Source: G965216255 sp965216255
GTDB taxonomy: Bacteria > Bacteroidota > Rhodothermia > Rhodothermales > Bin80
Direction: 5' to 3'
Assembly: GCA_965216255.1 (NCBI GenBank)
Contig: OZ244148.1
Location: forward strand, 4,960,001-5,024,000
Length of the DNA: 64,000 nt
Shown: one piece after another, positions 10,054-19,450 of the stretch
Numbering within the stretch: position 1 is the first letter of the stretch
Layout of the letters: every line of letters starts with the position of its first letter
The notes under the pieces: generated by a model
What the model was told of the DNA's origin: nothing
Seen by the model: the letters and a program-made list of their open reading frames with translations, nothing else
The model's database searches: none
Program-made: the position numbers and the translations under genes

Positions 10054-11598
10054 TCAGAATCCCAGCGCTTCCAGATTCCCGGCAATCGTGGCATCGAGCC
10101 GAGTGCCTTCGGTTTGCTGCTCACGAAGCTCGGCCACCAGCCGCTTCATCTTGTCCTCAAACGGCTCGCCGTCATTCTCTTGAGGTTCCACCCCGACATA
10201 GCGTCCCGGTGTAAGCACGTAGCTGTGCCTGCGCACTACGTCCATCGAGGCACTCTTGCAGAAGCCGGGAACATCGGCGTAACCATCCTCCACCTCTCCC
10301 GTCCGCCAAGCGTGGTAGGTGTCTGCAACCCGGGCAATGTCCTCGTCGGTCAGCTCACGGTGCGCTCGGTCCACCATCCGGCCGAGCTTCCTTGCGTCAA
10401 TGAACAGGATCTCGCCCTGTCGCTTGCGTCGGCGCGCCAAGAACCACAGGCAGGCGGGAATTTGGGTCGAGTAGAAGAGTTGGCCCGGTAGCGCAACCAT
10501 GCAGTCCACCAGATCCGTCTCGATCAGGTTTTTCCGGATTTTGCCCTCGCCGGACTGATTCGACGACATCGACCCGTTGGCGAGCACGAACCCCGCAACG
10601 CCCTTCGGTGCAAGGTGATGGACCATGTGCTGCACCCAGGCGAAGTTGGCATTGCGCTTCGGCGGGATGCCGTAGCGCCAGCGCTTGTCATCGACCAGCC
10701 GCTCGCCTCCCCAATCCGAGACGTTGAAGGGGGGATTGGCGAGGATGAAATCGGCCTTCAGATCCGGATGGTGGTCGTTGTGGAAGCTATCACCGTGGGC
10801 GATCTGCCCCCCGATCCCTCGTATGGCCAGGTTCATCTTCGCGAGCCGCCACGTTGTGTAGTTCGACTCCTGGCCGTAGATCGAGATGTCGCCGTGCGCC
10901 TTGCCGCCGTTGGCGTGGGCACGAATGAACGCGATCGACTGCACGAACATGCCCGAGGATCCGCAGCAGGGATCATAGACCCGCCCCCGGTAGGGCTCCA
11001 GTATATCGACCAGCAGCTTGACGACGCAGCGCGGGGTGTAGAACTCGCCGCCCCTCTTGCCCTCGGCGCTGGCGAACTGTGAGAGGAAGTACTCGTAGAC
11101 GCGGCCGAGCACGTCTCGGGAGCGGGCTTCAGCGTCCCCGACGCAGATGTTTCCAACCATGTCGATCAACTGGCCGAGACGCTGCTTGTCCAGGGCAGGC
11201 CGCGCGTAGTCCTTGGGCAGCACCTCCTTCAACCCTGGATTGTCGCGTTCGATCAAGGCCATGGCCCGATCGACGATCTGGCCAATGGTCGACTGCCGTG
11301 CCTGGGCCTTCAGGTGCAGCCAGCGGGCCTTTGGCGGCACCCAGAATATGTTCTCCGCGATGTATTCATCGCGGTCCTCTGCCGCATCTTCTCCCCACTC
11401 GGCCAGCACCGCTGTGTGACGCTCCTCGAAGGCGTCAGAGATGTACTTCAGGAAGATGAGGCCGAGCACGACGTGCTTGTACTCGGCAGCATCCATCGAG
11501 CCACGGAGCGCATCGGCCATTGCCCACAGCTCGGCCTCGTAGCCTGTCGTTGCGCCGCTATCGGTTTGCCTGCTTGCCATCTTCGTCGCTGTCTTCAT
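10054..11598 (-). CDS. hsdM: Type I DNA methyltransferase subunit HsdM
   Basis: 514 aa from the ATG at 11598-11596; the open frame extends 45 bases upstream but homologous sequence starts here. The N-terminal helical domain (about 20-150) contains ADALRGSMDAAEYKHVVLGL. S-adenosylmethionine motif I is DPCCGSSGMF (about 209-218) and catalytic motif IV is NPPF (about 288-291), as expected for N6-adenine methylation by HsdM. Length is normal for a compact HsdM. It is the first gene of the operon hsdM-hepT-mntA/hsdS-DUF4365-378aa-hsdR. A 14-base palindrome lies 49-62 bases upstream. Together with HsdS it should form an active methylase even though hsdR is broken. Confidence 0.95.
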   Translation of the reverse strand: MKTATKMASRQTDSGATTGYEAELWAMADALRGSMDAAEYKHVVLGLIFLKYISDAFEERHTAVLAEWGEDAAEDRDEYIAENIFWVPPKARWLHLKAQARQSTIGQIVDRAMALIERDNPGLKEVLPKDYARPALDKQRLGQLIDMVGNICVGDAEARSRDVLGRVYEYFLSQFASAEGKRGGEFYTPRCVVKLLVDILEPYRGRVYDPCCGSSGMFVQSIAFIRAHANGGKAHGDISIYGQESNYTTWRLAKMNLAIRGIGGQIAHGDSFHNDHHPDLKADFILANPPFNVSDWGGERLVDDKRWRYGIPPKRNANFAWVQHMVHHLAPKGVAGFVLANGSMSSNQSGEGKIRKNLIETDLVDCMVALPGQLFYSTQIPACLWFLARRRKRQGEILFIDARKLGRMVDRAHRELTDEDIARVADTYHAWRTGEVEDGYADVPGFCKSASMDVVRRHSYVLTPGRYVGVEPQENDGEPFEDKMKRLVAELREQQTEGTRLDATIAGNLEALGF

Positions 11599-11646
11599 TC
11601 CCCCATTGCCCTGGACGAACTCCAAGTGCCGAATCACAGCCAAAAT

Positions 11647-11660
11647 ACGACATGTGTCGT
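11647..11660. promoter_or_regulatory. Palindrome upstream of hsdM, candidate operator
   Basis: ACGACA-TG-TGTCGT, two perfect 6-base arms around 2 bases, 49 bases before the hsdM start. Position and symmetry suit an operator for autoregulation of the R-M/toxin-antitoxin operon. The regulator is unknown and no separate control gene is present. Confidence 0.4.
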
Positions 11661-12116
11661 GCCGCCGTACACCTCGTCGAGGCAGGTCGCCATCTCGGAT
11701 AGAGCCCCCTTGGTTCGCAGCGAATGGCCAAGGGCCAAGCCTGAATTACCGTTTTGGCCTAGGAAGGTTACACAAATAACGAGATATCTCGGTTTGGAGG
11801 CCCTAAGTACAATGTTTTTTTGGCTCGTACTGTCAGTAGTACGGTGGACTCATAGATACAGTACCACAGTAATGGGTAACCACCTGCTCACTCTGTCCGC
11901 ATTGATCCGCCAGGATCGTTTGCCCGTGCTGTGCTCCGAAATCGACTTGTAACCTGATTCGGCAGCATTTCAGTGCATTTTGGGTATCCTTGAGCTGCTA
12001 CTCTATCGGCGCCAGCCGCCTGACCTGTGGCTGCCTCACTTGACCACGTGCAGTCGCGTTAGTATATCTGTGATTTGTCTATCAGTATACACATAACAAT
12101 GACATAGCGCTCGCCT
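11661..12116. other. Intergenic region without recognised gene
   Basis: Separates the type I operon from transposase debris. Frames here are short and show no family similarity I can recognise. It should contain the hsdM promoter, read on the minus strand, but I cannot place it with confidence. Confidence 0.4.
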
Positions 12117-13055
12117 GTCTTCACCCACCCCGACCGAACCGAACAGCGCCGGTACGAAGCCCTCCGCGCCTACTTCCATGAAGGCCTCCCCATGCGGGAG
12201 GCCGCCCAGCGCGGTGGCTATTCCTATGGCACCTTCCGCAACCTTTGCTCCGAGTTCCGCAAACAGGAGTCCTCCGACTTCTTTTGGCCCAAGCGCAGCG
12301 CGTCCGAACCCAAGGCCAAGCCCCATGATGCGCGGCCCCAACGTATTGTAGCGCTGCGCCGTGCCCATCAGGCCTCCATCTACCAGATCGCCGGTAGGCT
12401 CAAGCAGGAAGAACTCAAGGCCAGTCCTGCCTATATCGCCCTGGTCTTGAAACGGGCTGGCCATGAGTGCCTGCCCCGGCGTACGGCCCAATAACGACGC
12501 AGCCTGCGGACCATGCGTGCGGTGAAGGCCGACCGTAGAGCCCTGGACCTGAGCCCGCGCACTGTTCACAGCGACTTCGCCGGGCTCTTTCTATTTGCGT
12601 TTGATCTGGCCCGTATGCAACTAGATGACATGCTGGCTGCGGTAAAGATGCCGGGCACGAGCATGATTCCGGCCGGTTGTGCGGTGCGATCCCTTCTGGC
12701 TCTCAAGCTATCGGGCATTGGTCGGCCTTCCCAGGTCATGGCCGAAACGCTCGATGAAGGTCTGGCCCTCTTTGCCGGACTGAACGCCATTACCAAACGC
12801 ACAGCGCTTACGGAATACTCCATTCAGGTGGATCCGACGTTTGCAGCTTCTTTGATGCATCGGTGGTATCACGCCGCGGTGAAACTGGCGGATGTCATCG
12901 GCGGTGGGCAATCGATTGACCTGGATTTCCATACCATTCCCTACCATGGCGATCAGGCCCTGCTGGAGAAGCACTTCGTGTCCAAGCGCAGCCGGCGCCA
13001 ACGAGGCGTGCTCACCGTCTTGGCGCGGGACGCGGACGCGCGCGTGTTTTCCTAG
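12117..13055 (+). pseudogene. DDE transposase, nonsense codon and missing 3' half
   Basis: A single frame from about 12117 reads a helix-turn-helix-like N-terminus (MREAAQRGGYSYGTFRNLCSEF), meets a TAA at 12492-12494, and resumes in the same frame as RRSLRTMRAVKADRRALDLSPRT through MIPAGCAVRSLLALKL and IDLDFHTIPYHGD. These are features of a large DDE transposase family (500 aa or more) related to the IS4 superfamily; I cannot name the family safely. The frame ends at 13055 right where the IS30 element begins, and no matching 3' half follows IS30. Confidence 0.65.
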
Positions 13056-13059
13056 GCCC

Positions 13060-14453
13060 ATTTAACAACGAAGTGCAACACTTGATTTGGATGACAGCGC
13101 GCTAGCAAGCGCGTATTCATCACGCTGATTACATGTGAGCGAGATGATGCCGGTACGCTCCGTTAAGACATCATTGGAGGGTATCAAATGGCGACGGGCT
13201 ATCATCATCTTTCCTATGAGGAAAGGTGCCAGATTCACGCATTGAGGAAGCGAGCTGATTCGCTGCGCGAGATTGCGCGACAGTTGGGTCGCTCGCCATC
13301 GACGATCAGCCGGGAGTTGCATCGCAACAGCGGAGGTAGGGGCTACCGGTATCAACAGGCTACCCGCTTGGCCAGCGGGCGGCGGAGGAAGGCATCGTTG
13401 CGTCCACGGAAGATGACTGAAGCGATGTGGTCTCTTGTGCGTGAGAAGCTCGCCCTGCACTGGAGTCCAGAGCAGGTCTCGGGTCGACTTCGTCGTGATG
13501 GTGTCGTTTCGGTAAGCACCACATGGATTTACAGGCATAGCTGGGCGGACCGAGCGGCTGGCGGATCGTTGTACAAGCTGCTGCGTCGCCGTGGTAAGCG
13601 GTACAACAGGCGTAACAAGAGCGGTGCTGGGCGCGGCCTGATACCGCACCGTGTAGACATCAGCGAACGTGATCCCATTGTAGAGCAGAAGACGCGGATA
13701 GGCGACTGGGAGGTTGATACGATCATCGGGGCGAAACAACAGGGAGCACTGGTATCCATGGTCGATCGCGCCTCGAAATTCACGTTTCTTGAGCACGTTG
13801 CGTCAAAGGCTGCGATCGGGGTCCGCCATGCGATCATAGGTTGTCTCAGTCCGGTAAAGGACCGGGTACTTACTATCACGGCGGACAATGGCAAGGAGTT
13901 CGCTCATCATCGCCAGATCGCCAGCGCGCTTTCCGCATCGTTTTACTTTGCGAGGCCATACCACTCCTGGGAGCGTGGTCTGAACGAGCACACCAACGGC
14001 CTGGTGCGAGAGTACTTCCCGAAGGCAACCAACTTTCACACGGTTGAACCGGCAGCGGTGAGGCCGGTGCAAGCGCAATTGAACAACCGTCCGCGCCGAT
14101 GCTTGGCCTACCGCACGCCGGCGGAGGTTTTCCTTCCTGCACTAGAGGGCGTGGCAGCCTCCGCGTCCATGGTCTGAGTCGGGTCGTCGCCAGAAAGACC
14201 CATAGACCATTGTACCATGTTCGGGTGACATCATGCGTGCCTACACGCAGGGGAAGAGCCATGCTCGCCCGTCGGCATTGGCTGCCTCAAAGGTCAAGGA
14301 GCGCGAATTTCTTCGGCCAGCAAGCAGCTTCTTCTCCGGTCGGGCTCCGCCCTCCCTCCGAAGAAGCTCGTTTTCCGCGTTGCCTGTGCTATCTTCTGTC
14401 TCTACTCAGGGGCATACTACCTTGTCTACAGTTGTTGCACTTCGGACTTTAAT
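13060..14453 (+). mobile_element. IS30-family insertion sequence
   Basis: The ends share a 12-base inverted core, CGAAGTGCAACA, at 13069-13080 and its complement at 14433-14444, with partial matching outward (TTTAA). The element is about 1.4 kb and carries one intact transposase. It sits against the truncated transposase at 12117-13055. Exact outer ends and the short target duplication cannot be fixed from one copy. Confidence 0.7.
13188..14177 (+). CDS. IS30 family transposase
   Basis: 329 aa, normal for the family. The N-terminal helix-turn-helix reads HLSYEERCQIHALRKRADSL and IARQLGRSPSTISRELHRN. The DDE catalytic core shows D in WEVDTIIG, D in TITADNGKEF and E in NEHTNGLVREYFPK, all in place. 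The ATG follows an AGGG sequence about 10 bases upstream (ATTGGAGGGTATCAAATG). No lesion is visible, so this is one of the few transposases in the window that may be functional. Confidence 0.93.
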   Translation: MATGYHHLSYEERCQIHALRKRADSLREIARQLGRSPSTISRELHRNSGGRGYRYQQATRLASGRRRKASLRPRKMTEAMWSLVREKLALHWSPEQVSGRLRRDGVVSVSTTWIYRHSWADRAAGGSLYKLLRRRGKRYNRRNKSGAGRGLIPHRVDISERDPIVEQKTRIGDWEVDTIIGAKQQGALVSMVDRASKFTFLEHVASKAAIGVRHAIIGCLSPVKDRVLTITADNGKEFAHHRQIASALSASFYFARPYHSWERGLNEHTNGLVREYFPKATNFHTVEPAAVRPVQAQLNNRPRRCLAYRTPAEVFLPALEGVAASASMV

Positions 14454-14878
14454 TGGCGATCGATAAATGGCAAGGCATTCGCAGAAACAACAGCTTTACT
14501 GAGGCTGTGCCGCTATCGGGGCCTACGCTCCGATAGACTCCGCCGAAGTACCAGTACAAACGACACTTACAACGGTTACCGACAGACCATCAAGAGCCTG
14601 TAAATGTAACTCTGTACCTGATAATACCGTTCTCGGGCAAGCACTAGTTACACCCAACAGCTTCCGGGCCATGTCGTCATCATGCACGGAACGCACTCGC
14701 TCGGACGAGCGTTCGCTAAAATGTCCTGCCTATTTGCCGGAACAGGGAGCTACCCTAAACCTTGAATGACTGTTGTATTCAGCAGGTAACCTGACTTGCG
14801 CCGAGCTTCCCGTGTGATAGCGACAGACCTGAGATCGTGAACCGATTCAGCATAATCAAGCAGTAGGCCCAAGAATTG
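14454..14878. other. Intergenic region with a hairpin
   Basis: No gene recognised. A hairpin CTATCGG-N10-CCGATAG occurs at 14513-14536; it lacks a following T-run, so a terminator role is not supported. The region leads into the toxin-antitoxin promoter. Confidence 0.4.
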
Positions 14879-14913
14879 GTAATGCGGGATCATTACGCGA
14901 GATAGCGTATATT
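14879..14913 (+). promoter_or_regulatory. Candidate operator and -10 box of the toxin-antitoxin operon
   Basis: GTAATG-N6-CATTAC, a palindrome at 14879-14896, lies just before a TATATT -10-like box (14908-14913), 29 bases upstream of the antitoxin ATG. The palindrome would cover the -35 region, as expected for RelB-type autorepression. No good -35 sequence is visible. Confidence 0.4.
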
Positions 14914-14941
14914 GCTGGGTGGAACTAGAATCTCTCCACAA

Positions 14942-15142
14942 ATGGCTTTTGAACCACAGCCAGTCAAAGCATCCGAGCCCTCTGTTAGACCACAGAGGAA
15001 GCCTGCAACTCATATCGTGCACAAACGGCCGAACAAAAAAGTGCCCAACGAGGCAACCCTAGAGGCCATGAAAGAGTTGGAGGAGGAGCGAGGGCACCGC
15101 GCCGCAACTTGGGAAGAGTTTTGGACTGCTATTGAGGCGTAG
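14942..15142 (+). CDS. RelB/DinJ-like antitoxin
   Basis: 66 aa from ATG 14942. An earlier TTG at 14912 is in frame, but the ATG follows the putative -10 box at a better distance. The N-terminal half is basic and proline-rich; the C-terminal half (NEATLEAMKELEEERGHRAATWEEFWTAI) is an acidic helix typical of antitoxins that wrap RelE/YafQ toxins. Its stop at 15140-15142 overlaps the toxin start by 11 bases, giving translational coupling. Family assignment rests on its toxin partner and general character, because antitoxins diverge fast. Confidence 0.75.
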   Translation: MAFEPQPVKASEPSVRPQRKPATHIVHKRPNKKVPNEATLEAMKELEEERGHRAATWEEFWTAIEA

Positions 15143-15416
15143 GCAACTTGTTCCAGAGTGGTCCTCACAATTTAAGAAGGACTACCGCAAAGCAAAACGT
15201 AGGAACAAGGACTTGGGGAAACTCAAGGAGTTGATAGACCTCCTTAAAGCCCAACGGAGGCTACCTATGAAGTGCAAAGATCATGCACTGGGAGGCACAT
15301 GGAAGGACTATAGAGAAGCCCGCATGGAGGGTGACTGGTTACTTATTTATCGAGTTGAGAACGGAACGCTACGCCTCATGCGCACCGGAACGCACGCCGA
15401 TTTGTTCAAGATGTGA
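15132..15416 (+). CDS. YafQ-type RelE superfamily mRNA interferase toxin
   Basis: 94 aa from a TTG inside the antitoxin end. It matches YafQ strongly: KDHALGGTWKDYREAR, then GDWLLIYRV, then LMRTGTHADLF. YafQ cuts mRNA on the ribosome using several histidines and an aspartate. The equivalents of E. coli His50 (KDH), Asp67 (GDW) and His87 (TGTH) are present, but the position that is His63 in YafQ (HIEPDW) reads Met here (RMEGDW). This may lower or alter activity. The frame is intact and the pair stands alone between IS30 and a decayed membrane protein gene. Confidence 0.88.
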   Translation: MRRRQLVPEWSSQFKKDYRKAKRRNKDLGKLKELIDLLKAQRRLPMKCKDHALGGTWKDYREARMEGDWLLIYRVENGTLRLMRTGTHADLFKM

Positions 15417-15500
15417 CCGGGTGTGGCAAGTGATGAAGTAATTCGCTGGTAATAGCCGACAAATCCCGTATCTCTACTTAATCGGATTTGTTCGGAGCAT

Positions 15501-16023
15501 ATGTGTGGTATATGGAACTGCTGGGAACGCGCAGGCAAATTCATCGTCGGCCTGTCAGCGTTCATCATGACGGTCCTTGCTATCGTCGAATATAACGCGG
15601 AAACTGGTCTGTTCGCCGCAATCGACGTGCCACCGGCAATGTACTTGTACTTGTCGATTGCGTTTTGCGCCTTCTCTTTGCACTTAATAGTGCCACCGAC
15701 GCTGAGTTTCATTCACTCGCGTAGACCAGCAATAAAGTTTAGGAAATTGTATTCCGAGATTGATGACGAATTTGATCATATGAGGTTTGATTATTACTAT
15801 AGTAGTGTGAACCGGCGCACAGATAGCGATTTGTTCCGTGGCAGGGGAGCCGCTCCGCTACAAACTCGAAAAGCTCCGCATATTAGTTCCCATGGCTGTT
15901 GACGATAGGTAGTAGCAAGAGTGTATTACTCAATTGGCTGTAATGGCCAAAGATGGACGCATCAAAGAGGCTCGTGCATTGCTTCGTGAACTAAACGAAC
16001 GTGCCGAGAATAGGCGCAAATGA
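15501..16023 (+). pseudogene. Decayed gene for a small membrane protein of unknown family
   Basis: The frame from ATG 15501 gives two hydrophobic segments (about residues 13-30 and 45-67) and then a charged stretch to RRTDSDLF. From about 15845 the plausible continuation is one base out of frame: GEPLRYKLEKLRILVPMAVDD up to two stops at 15910-15915. That frame then resumes as ITQLAVMAKDGRIKEARALLRELNERAENRR to a TGA at 16021-16023. The amphipathic helical C-terminus looks protein-like in this second frame only. I read this as one gene with a frameshift and tandem stops. No family is recognised. Confidence 0.45.
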
Positions 16024-17278
16024 TGAATGCGCCGTAATTGCGTTCGCAAAGCAAACGCAAACAGTCTTGTAATATAATGTATTGGGAGCAAATATATAGT
16101 TCCCTATAGCAAGGTAGCCGACGCCTTAGTGGGAGGAAAGCGCTGCAATTGATTGATTCTCCAGCATTTGGCGCGTTGGTCCGTGGAGTTCAAAGTCCCA
16201 AAAGCCTTGGAAGTACGACCGTAATCGCCGGTACGAAAGTGATCAAGAGTAACGCCAGCAGCATGGCTATGTACAACGGAGCCAGCGGTCGCACAACCTT
16301 GGAAACCGGAATACCGGAGACGCCGGCACCGGCGAAGAGTACCGTACCTACCGGTGGTGTGCACAGTCCTATACAAAGATTGGCTACCATCAGAATTCCG
16401 AAATGGAGCGGATCTACACCCAATCCCGTGACGACCGGCAAGAAAATGGGTGTAAAAATCAGTATCGCCGGGGTCATATCCATAAACGTGCCTACCAGAA
16501 GCAACAGCACATTGATGAGCAGCAGCACGGCGATCTTGCTCTCGCTCAGTGCTACGAGCGCCCCGGCAATGTTCTGTGGAATGTCTTCAAAGGAGAGCAC
16601 CCAGGAAAGGGCAAGAGAGGTGCCGATCAACAGCATCACGACAGCAGTAGTCGTAACGCTGCCGAGCAGTATGCCCGGAAGGTCCCGCATTCGCACTTCG
16701 CGATAGAGGGCGACCAGTGCTAGGGCATAGAGGACGGCAATCGCCGCTGCCTCTGTTGCGGTAAATATGCCCGCAACAATGCCTCCAATAACCACGAATA
16801 TCAATGTCAGACTCGGAAGGGCGCTCAGCAGGTGCCTTAACACGTCACGGAGTGGGACACGTTGTCCCTTTCCATAGCCTTACCGGTGTGCCACAAAGGC
16901 GGTTACGGCCATTAACAGGCCGCCGATAAGGATTCCAGGCAGATAACCGGCCACAAACAGGGCTGCTACCGATACCGTGCCGCTGGCAAGTGAATAGACG
17001 ATGAGAACATTGCTTGGAGGAATCAAGAGCCCGGTGGTCGCTGACGAAACATTGACGGCAGTGCTGAAAGCGGGCTCATAGCCACCCTCAACCATTTTCG
17101 GGTGCATCACACTGCCTATGGCTGCCGCCGCCGCAATTGAAGAGCCTGATATCGAGCCAAAGAGCATGCATGCGATAATGTTCACAAGTGCCAGCCCGCC
17201 CGGTAGCGCTCCGATCAGGGCACTAGCGAACGCGATGAGTCGACGGGCTATGCCACCTCTTCCCATCAGGTTGCCAGC

Positions 17279-19212
17279 GTGCGCCGTGATAAGGCGCTTT
17301 TCCCTAGTGGGTGCGAATCCCACCTAGTAACTGTCGCTCCAGCTAGTAGCGGCCAAAGCGGTTTATGGAGGTAACAACATGAGCTGAAGCACTTTGGTAA
17401 AGGGTCGCTTAGGCGATTCAGCGAGCATGCAGGCCGGAACGCGTAGTGAATGCCGAGCAGGCCTCGAAACATGCAATGCGGAAGCCGACCCTCCGTTGGT
17501 AAGGGGAAGGCCGCCGGTAGTCTGGGAAGAGAACGACACAAGCACCAGATTACTTCCGCCGGGGTAGTGGCACTGGCATGCATGCAAGATGGGAAAAGTA
17601 GCAACACGGGAAGCCCTGCCGGAGGCACACGTAAGCCAACCGATTTCCCGCAAGGGACAGATTGGGCCGTCAGGGTGGCGGATGGGTCCGTAGTACCTGT
17701 GACGCGGGGTAATGCTCGTCGAGGAAAGGGACCCTCATTCAAGAGCAATACGCAAAGGGGGAAAGGCAATGGTTACTGACGCAAGTCTAACAGGATCAGA
17801 ATCAGTTCGGGACCTCCAGCGCGTATTACATGTCAAAGCGAAGGAAGACCCCAAGCGTCGTTTCCATGCATTGTGTGATAAAGTATGGAGGAAGGATTTC
17901 TTATTCGCAGCCTGGCAACAAGTACGCCGTAACGGCGGCAGTGCCGGTGTGGATGGAGAGACCTTTCGAGACATTGAAGCGCATGGCATAAATCGATGGT
18001 TGGGGGAACTGGCGCGGGATCTAAGGGAGGGTACGTACAAACCGCGTGCGGTACGTCAGGTACTGATCCCGAAGAAGCAGCCAGGCAAGTTCCGGCCGTT
18101 AGGCATTCCCTGTATTCGTGACAGGGTCGCGCAGACATCGGCAATGCTGGTGCTGGAGCCGATCTTTGAAGCGGATTTACAAGAGGAGCAATATGCCTAT
18201 CGGAAGGGACGTGGCGCACAGGAAGCGGTCAATCGCGTCCACAGGCTCGTAAATACGGGCCGCCGGGAAGTGGTTGATGCAGACCTGTCGAACTACTTTG
18301 GTGAGATACCGCATGATAAGATGATGAAGTCTCTGGCGCGTCGCATCAGCGATGGTCGGATGCTCGAACTCATCAAGTCATGGCTGGTGATGCCGGTAGT
18401 GGAAGATGACGGTAAGGCAGGCAAACGCCTGACGAACCGGGCTCGGAAGGAAGGAAAGGGTACGCCGCAAGGCGCGCCAATCTCTCCTTTGCTGAGCAAC
18501 ATCTACATGCGCCGTTTTCTCATTGCCTGGAAGCTGCTGGGCTATGCCCGGCGCTTCCAAGCGTCGATCGTGAACTACGCCGATGATTTTGTGGTACTCG
18601 GAAAGGCCGATGGTACAGCGATGCTGGAAGCGGTGGAGACCATAATGCAACGGCTGAAACTGCCGATCAACGCAAGGAAGACCCGATGCGTCCGGTGCCC
18701 CGAAGAACCGTTTGAGTTCCTTGGGTACCGGATTGGGCGCAACTTTCGCCCGGGCGGCCGAGGATCCTATATAGGGACTCGCCCGAGCAAGAAGAGTGTC
18801 CAGAGCATATGCCGCAGGATCAGTGAGCAAACGGCGGCAAGGCACGGACTGTTGTCCATAGAGGAGATGGTACCACGCCTTAACTGGTTAATGACCGGAT
18901 GGGCCAACTACTTCCGACTTGGACAAGTCAATCCCGCCTATGCAGGCATAGATGCACACATGAAGAAGCGGATTCGCCAGTGGCTCTGTCGCAAGCACAA
19001 GGTTCAGTCCGGGGGGTGGGCGCGCTTCCCACACGAAGAGCTATACAAGAAGTATGGCTTGATATGCCTTGAGCCAACGACCAAGGGCCTTCCGTGGGCG
19101 AAAACATGATCTTGTCTGAAAGCCGGATGCGGTAATTCTGCATGTCCGGTTTGATGAGCGGCGGGCGGAAACGTGCTCCTAATGGGAGTAACGCGCCGCC
19201 CGTCGACTCTAC
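17279..19212 (+). mobile_element. Group II intron inserted antisense in dctM
   Basis: The 5' end is GTGCGCCG at 17279 and the 3' end is CTCTAC at 19212. Both borders are confirmed because removing 1934 bases restores the DctM codons FIL|AGN. Domain V is recognisable at about 19118-19154: AGCCGGATGC, a loop, then GCATGTCCGGTT, with the catalytic AGC. It is followed by a stem-loop that can serve as domain VI (about 19156-19205). It encodes one reverse transcriptase/maturase in domain IV. Because it is read on the plus strand it is antisense to the host gene. The RNA and protein parts look intact. Confidence 0.9.
17769..19109 (+). CDS. ltrA: Group II intron reverse transcriptase/maturase
   Basis: 446 aa from ATG 17769, chosen because a purine-rich AAAGGGGGAAAGGC precedes it; the frame is open 57 bases further upstream. 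Reverse-transcriptase motifs in order: GSAGVDGETF, RPLGIPCIRDRV, the first catalytic Asp in VVDADLSNYF, KGTPQGAPISPLLSN and the YADD box (IVNYADDFVVLG). These are followed by the thumb and maturase domain X (LNWLMTGWANYFRLG). There is no HNH endonuclease domain at the C-terminus. It would promote splicing and retrohoming of its intron. Confidence 0.95.
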   Translation: MVTDASLTGSESVRDLQRVLHVKAKEDPKRRFHALCDKVWRKDFLFAAWQQVRRNGGSAGVDGETFRDIEAHGINRWLGELARDLREGTYKPRAVRQVLIPKKQPGKFRPLGIPCIRDRVAQTSAMLVLEPIFEADLQEEQYAYRKGRGAQEAVNRVHRLVNTGRREVVDADLSNYFGEIPHDKMMKSLARRISDGRMLELIKSWLVMPVVEDDGKAGKRLTNRARKEGKGTPQGAPISPLLSNIYMRRFLIAWKLLGYARRFQASIVNYADDFVVLGKADGTAMLEAVETIMQRLKLPINARKTRCVRCPEEPFEFLGYRIGRNFRPGGRGSYIGTRPSKKSVQSICRRISEQTAARHGLLSIEEMVPRLNWLMTGWANYFRLGQVNPAYAGIDAHMKKRIRQWLCRKHKVQSGGWARFPHEELYKKYGLICLEPTTKGLPWAKT

Positions 19213-19450
19213 CAGAATGAAGAACGGGATGGCCAGGAGCGTAAAGCTGTCAAGTCCTGTAGCGATGCGCTGCGCCGTCGTGCTTGCTGCGGGGACGAAG
19301 TCTACAGCCACTACCATCGTAAGCAGGGTCGCCATTCCGATACAGTAGGCGACGGGCACATCCAAGAGGAGCAGGACTAGGAAGCTTACTACGAGAACAA
19401 CTATGGCAAGACCCATAAGCGCGGTGCACCAGCAATAAGGATTCTTGGGC

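Larger units (their letters stand above)
16190..19416 (-). pseudogene. dctM: TRAP transporter large permease DctM, split by a group II intron and a nonsense codon
   Basis: The N-terminal 68 codons (19416-19213) end in LLAIPFFIL; after removal of the intron (17279-19212) the frame continues exactly as AGNLMGRGGIARRLIAF. A TAA at 16880-16882 then interrupts FVAHR*GYGKGQRVPLRDVL, after which the same frame runs to 16190. Joined length is 430 aa, the family norm, with about a dozen hydrophobic helices. DctM forms the ion-coupled membrane channel of a TRAP importer. The intron lies on the opposite strand to dctM, so it cannot be spliced from the dctM transcript. With two independent lesions the gene is dead. 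It follows dctQ by 34 bases. Confidence 0.92.

Noticed and set aside
17311..17320. GTGCGAATCC as the 5' end of the group II intron
   Set aside because: The GTGCG at 17279 restores the DctM codons exactly when joined to 19213; this one does not.
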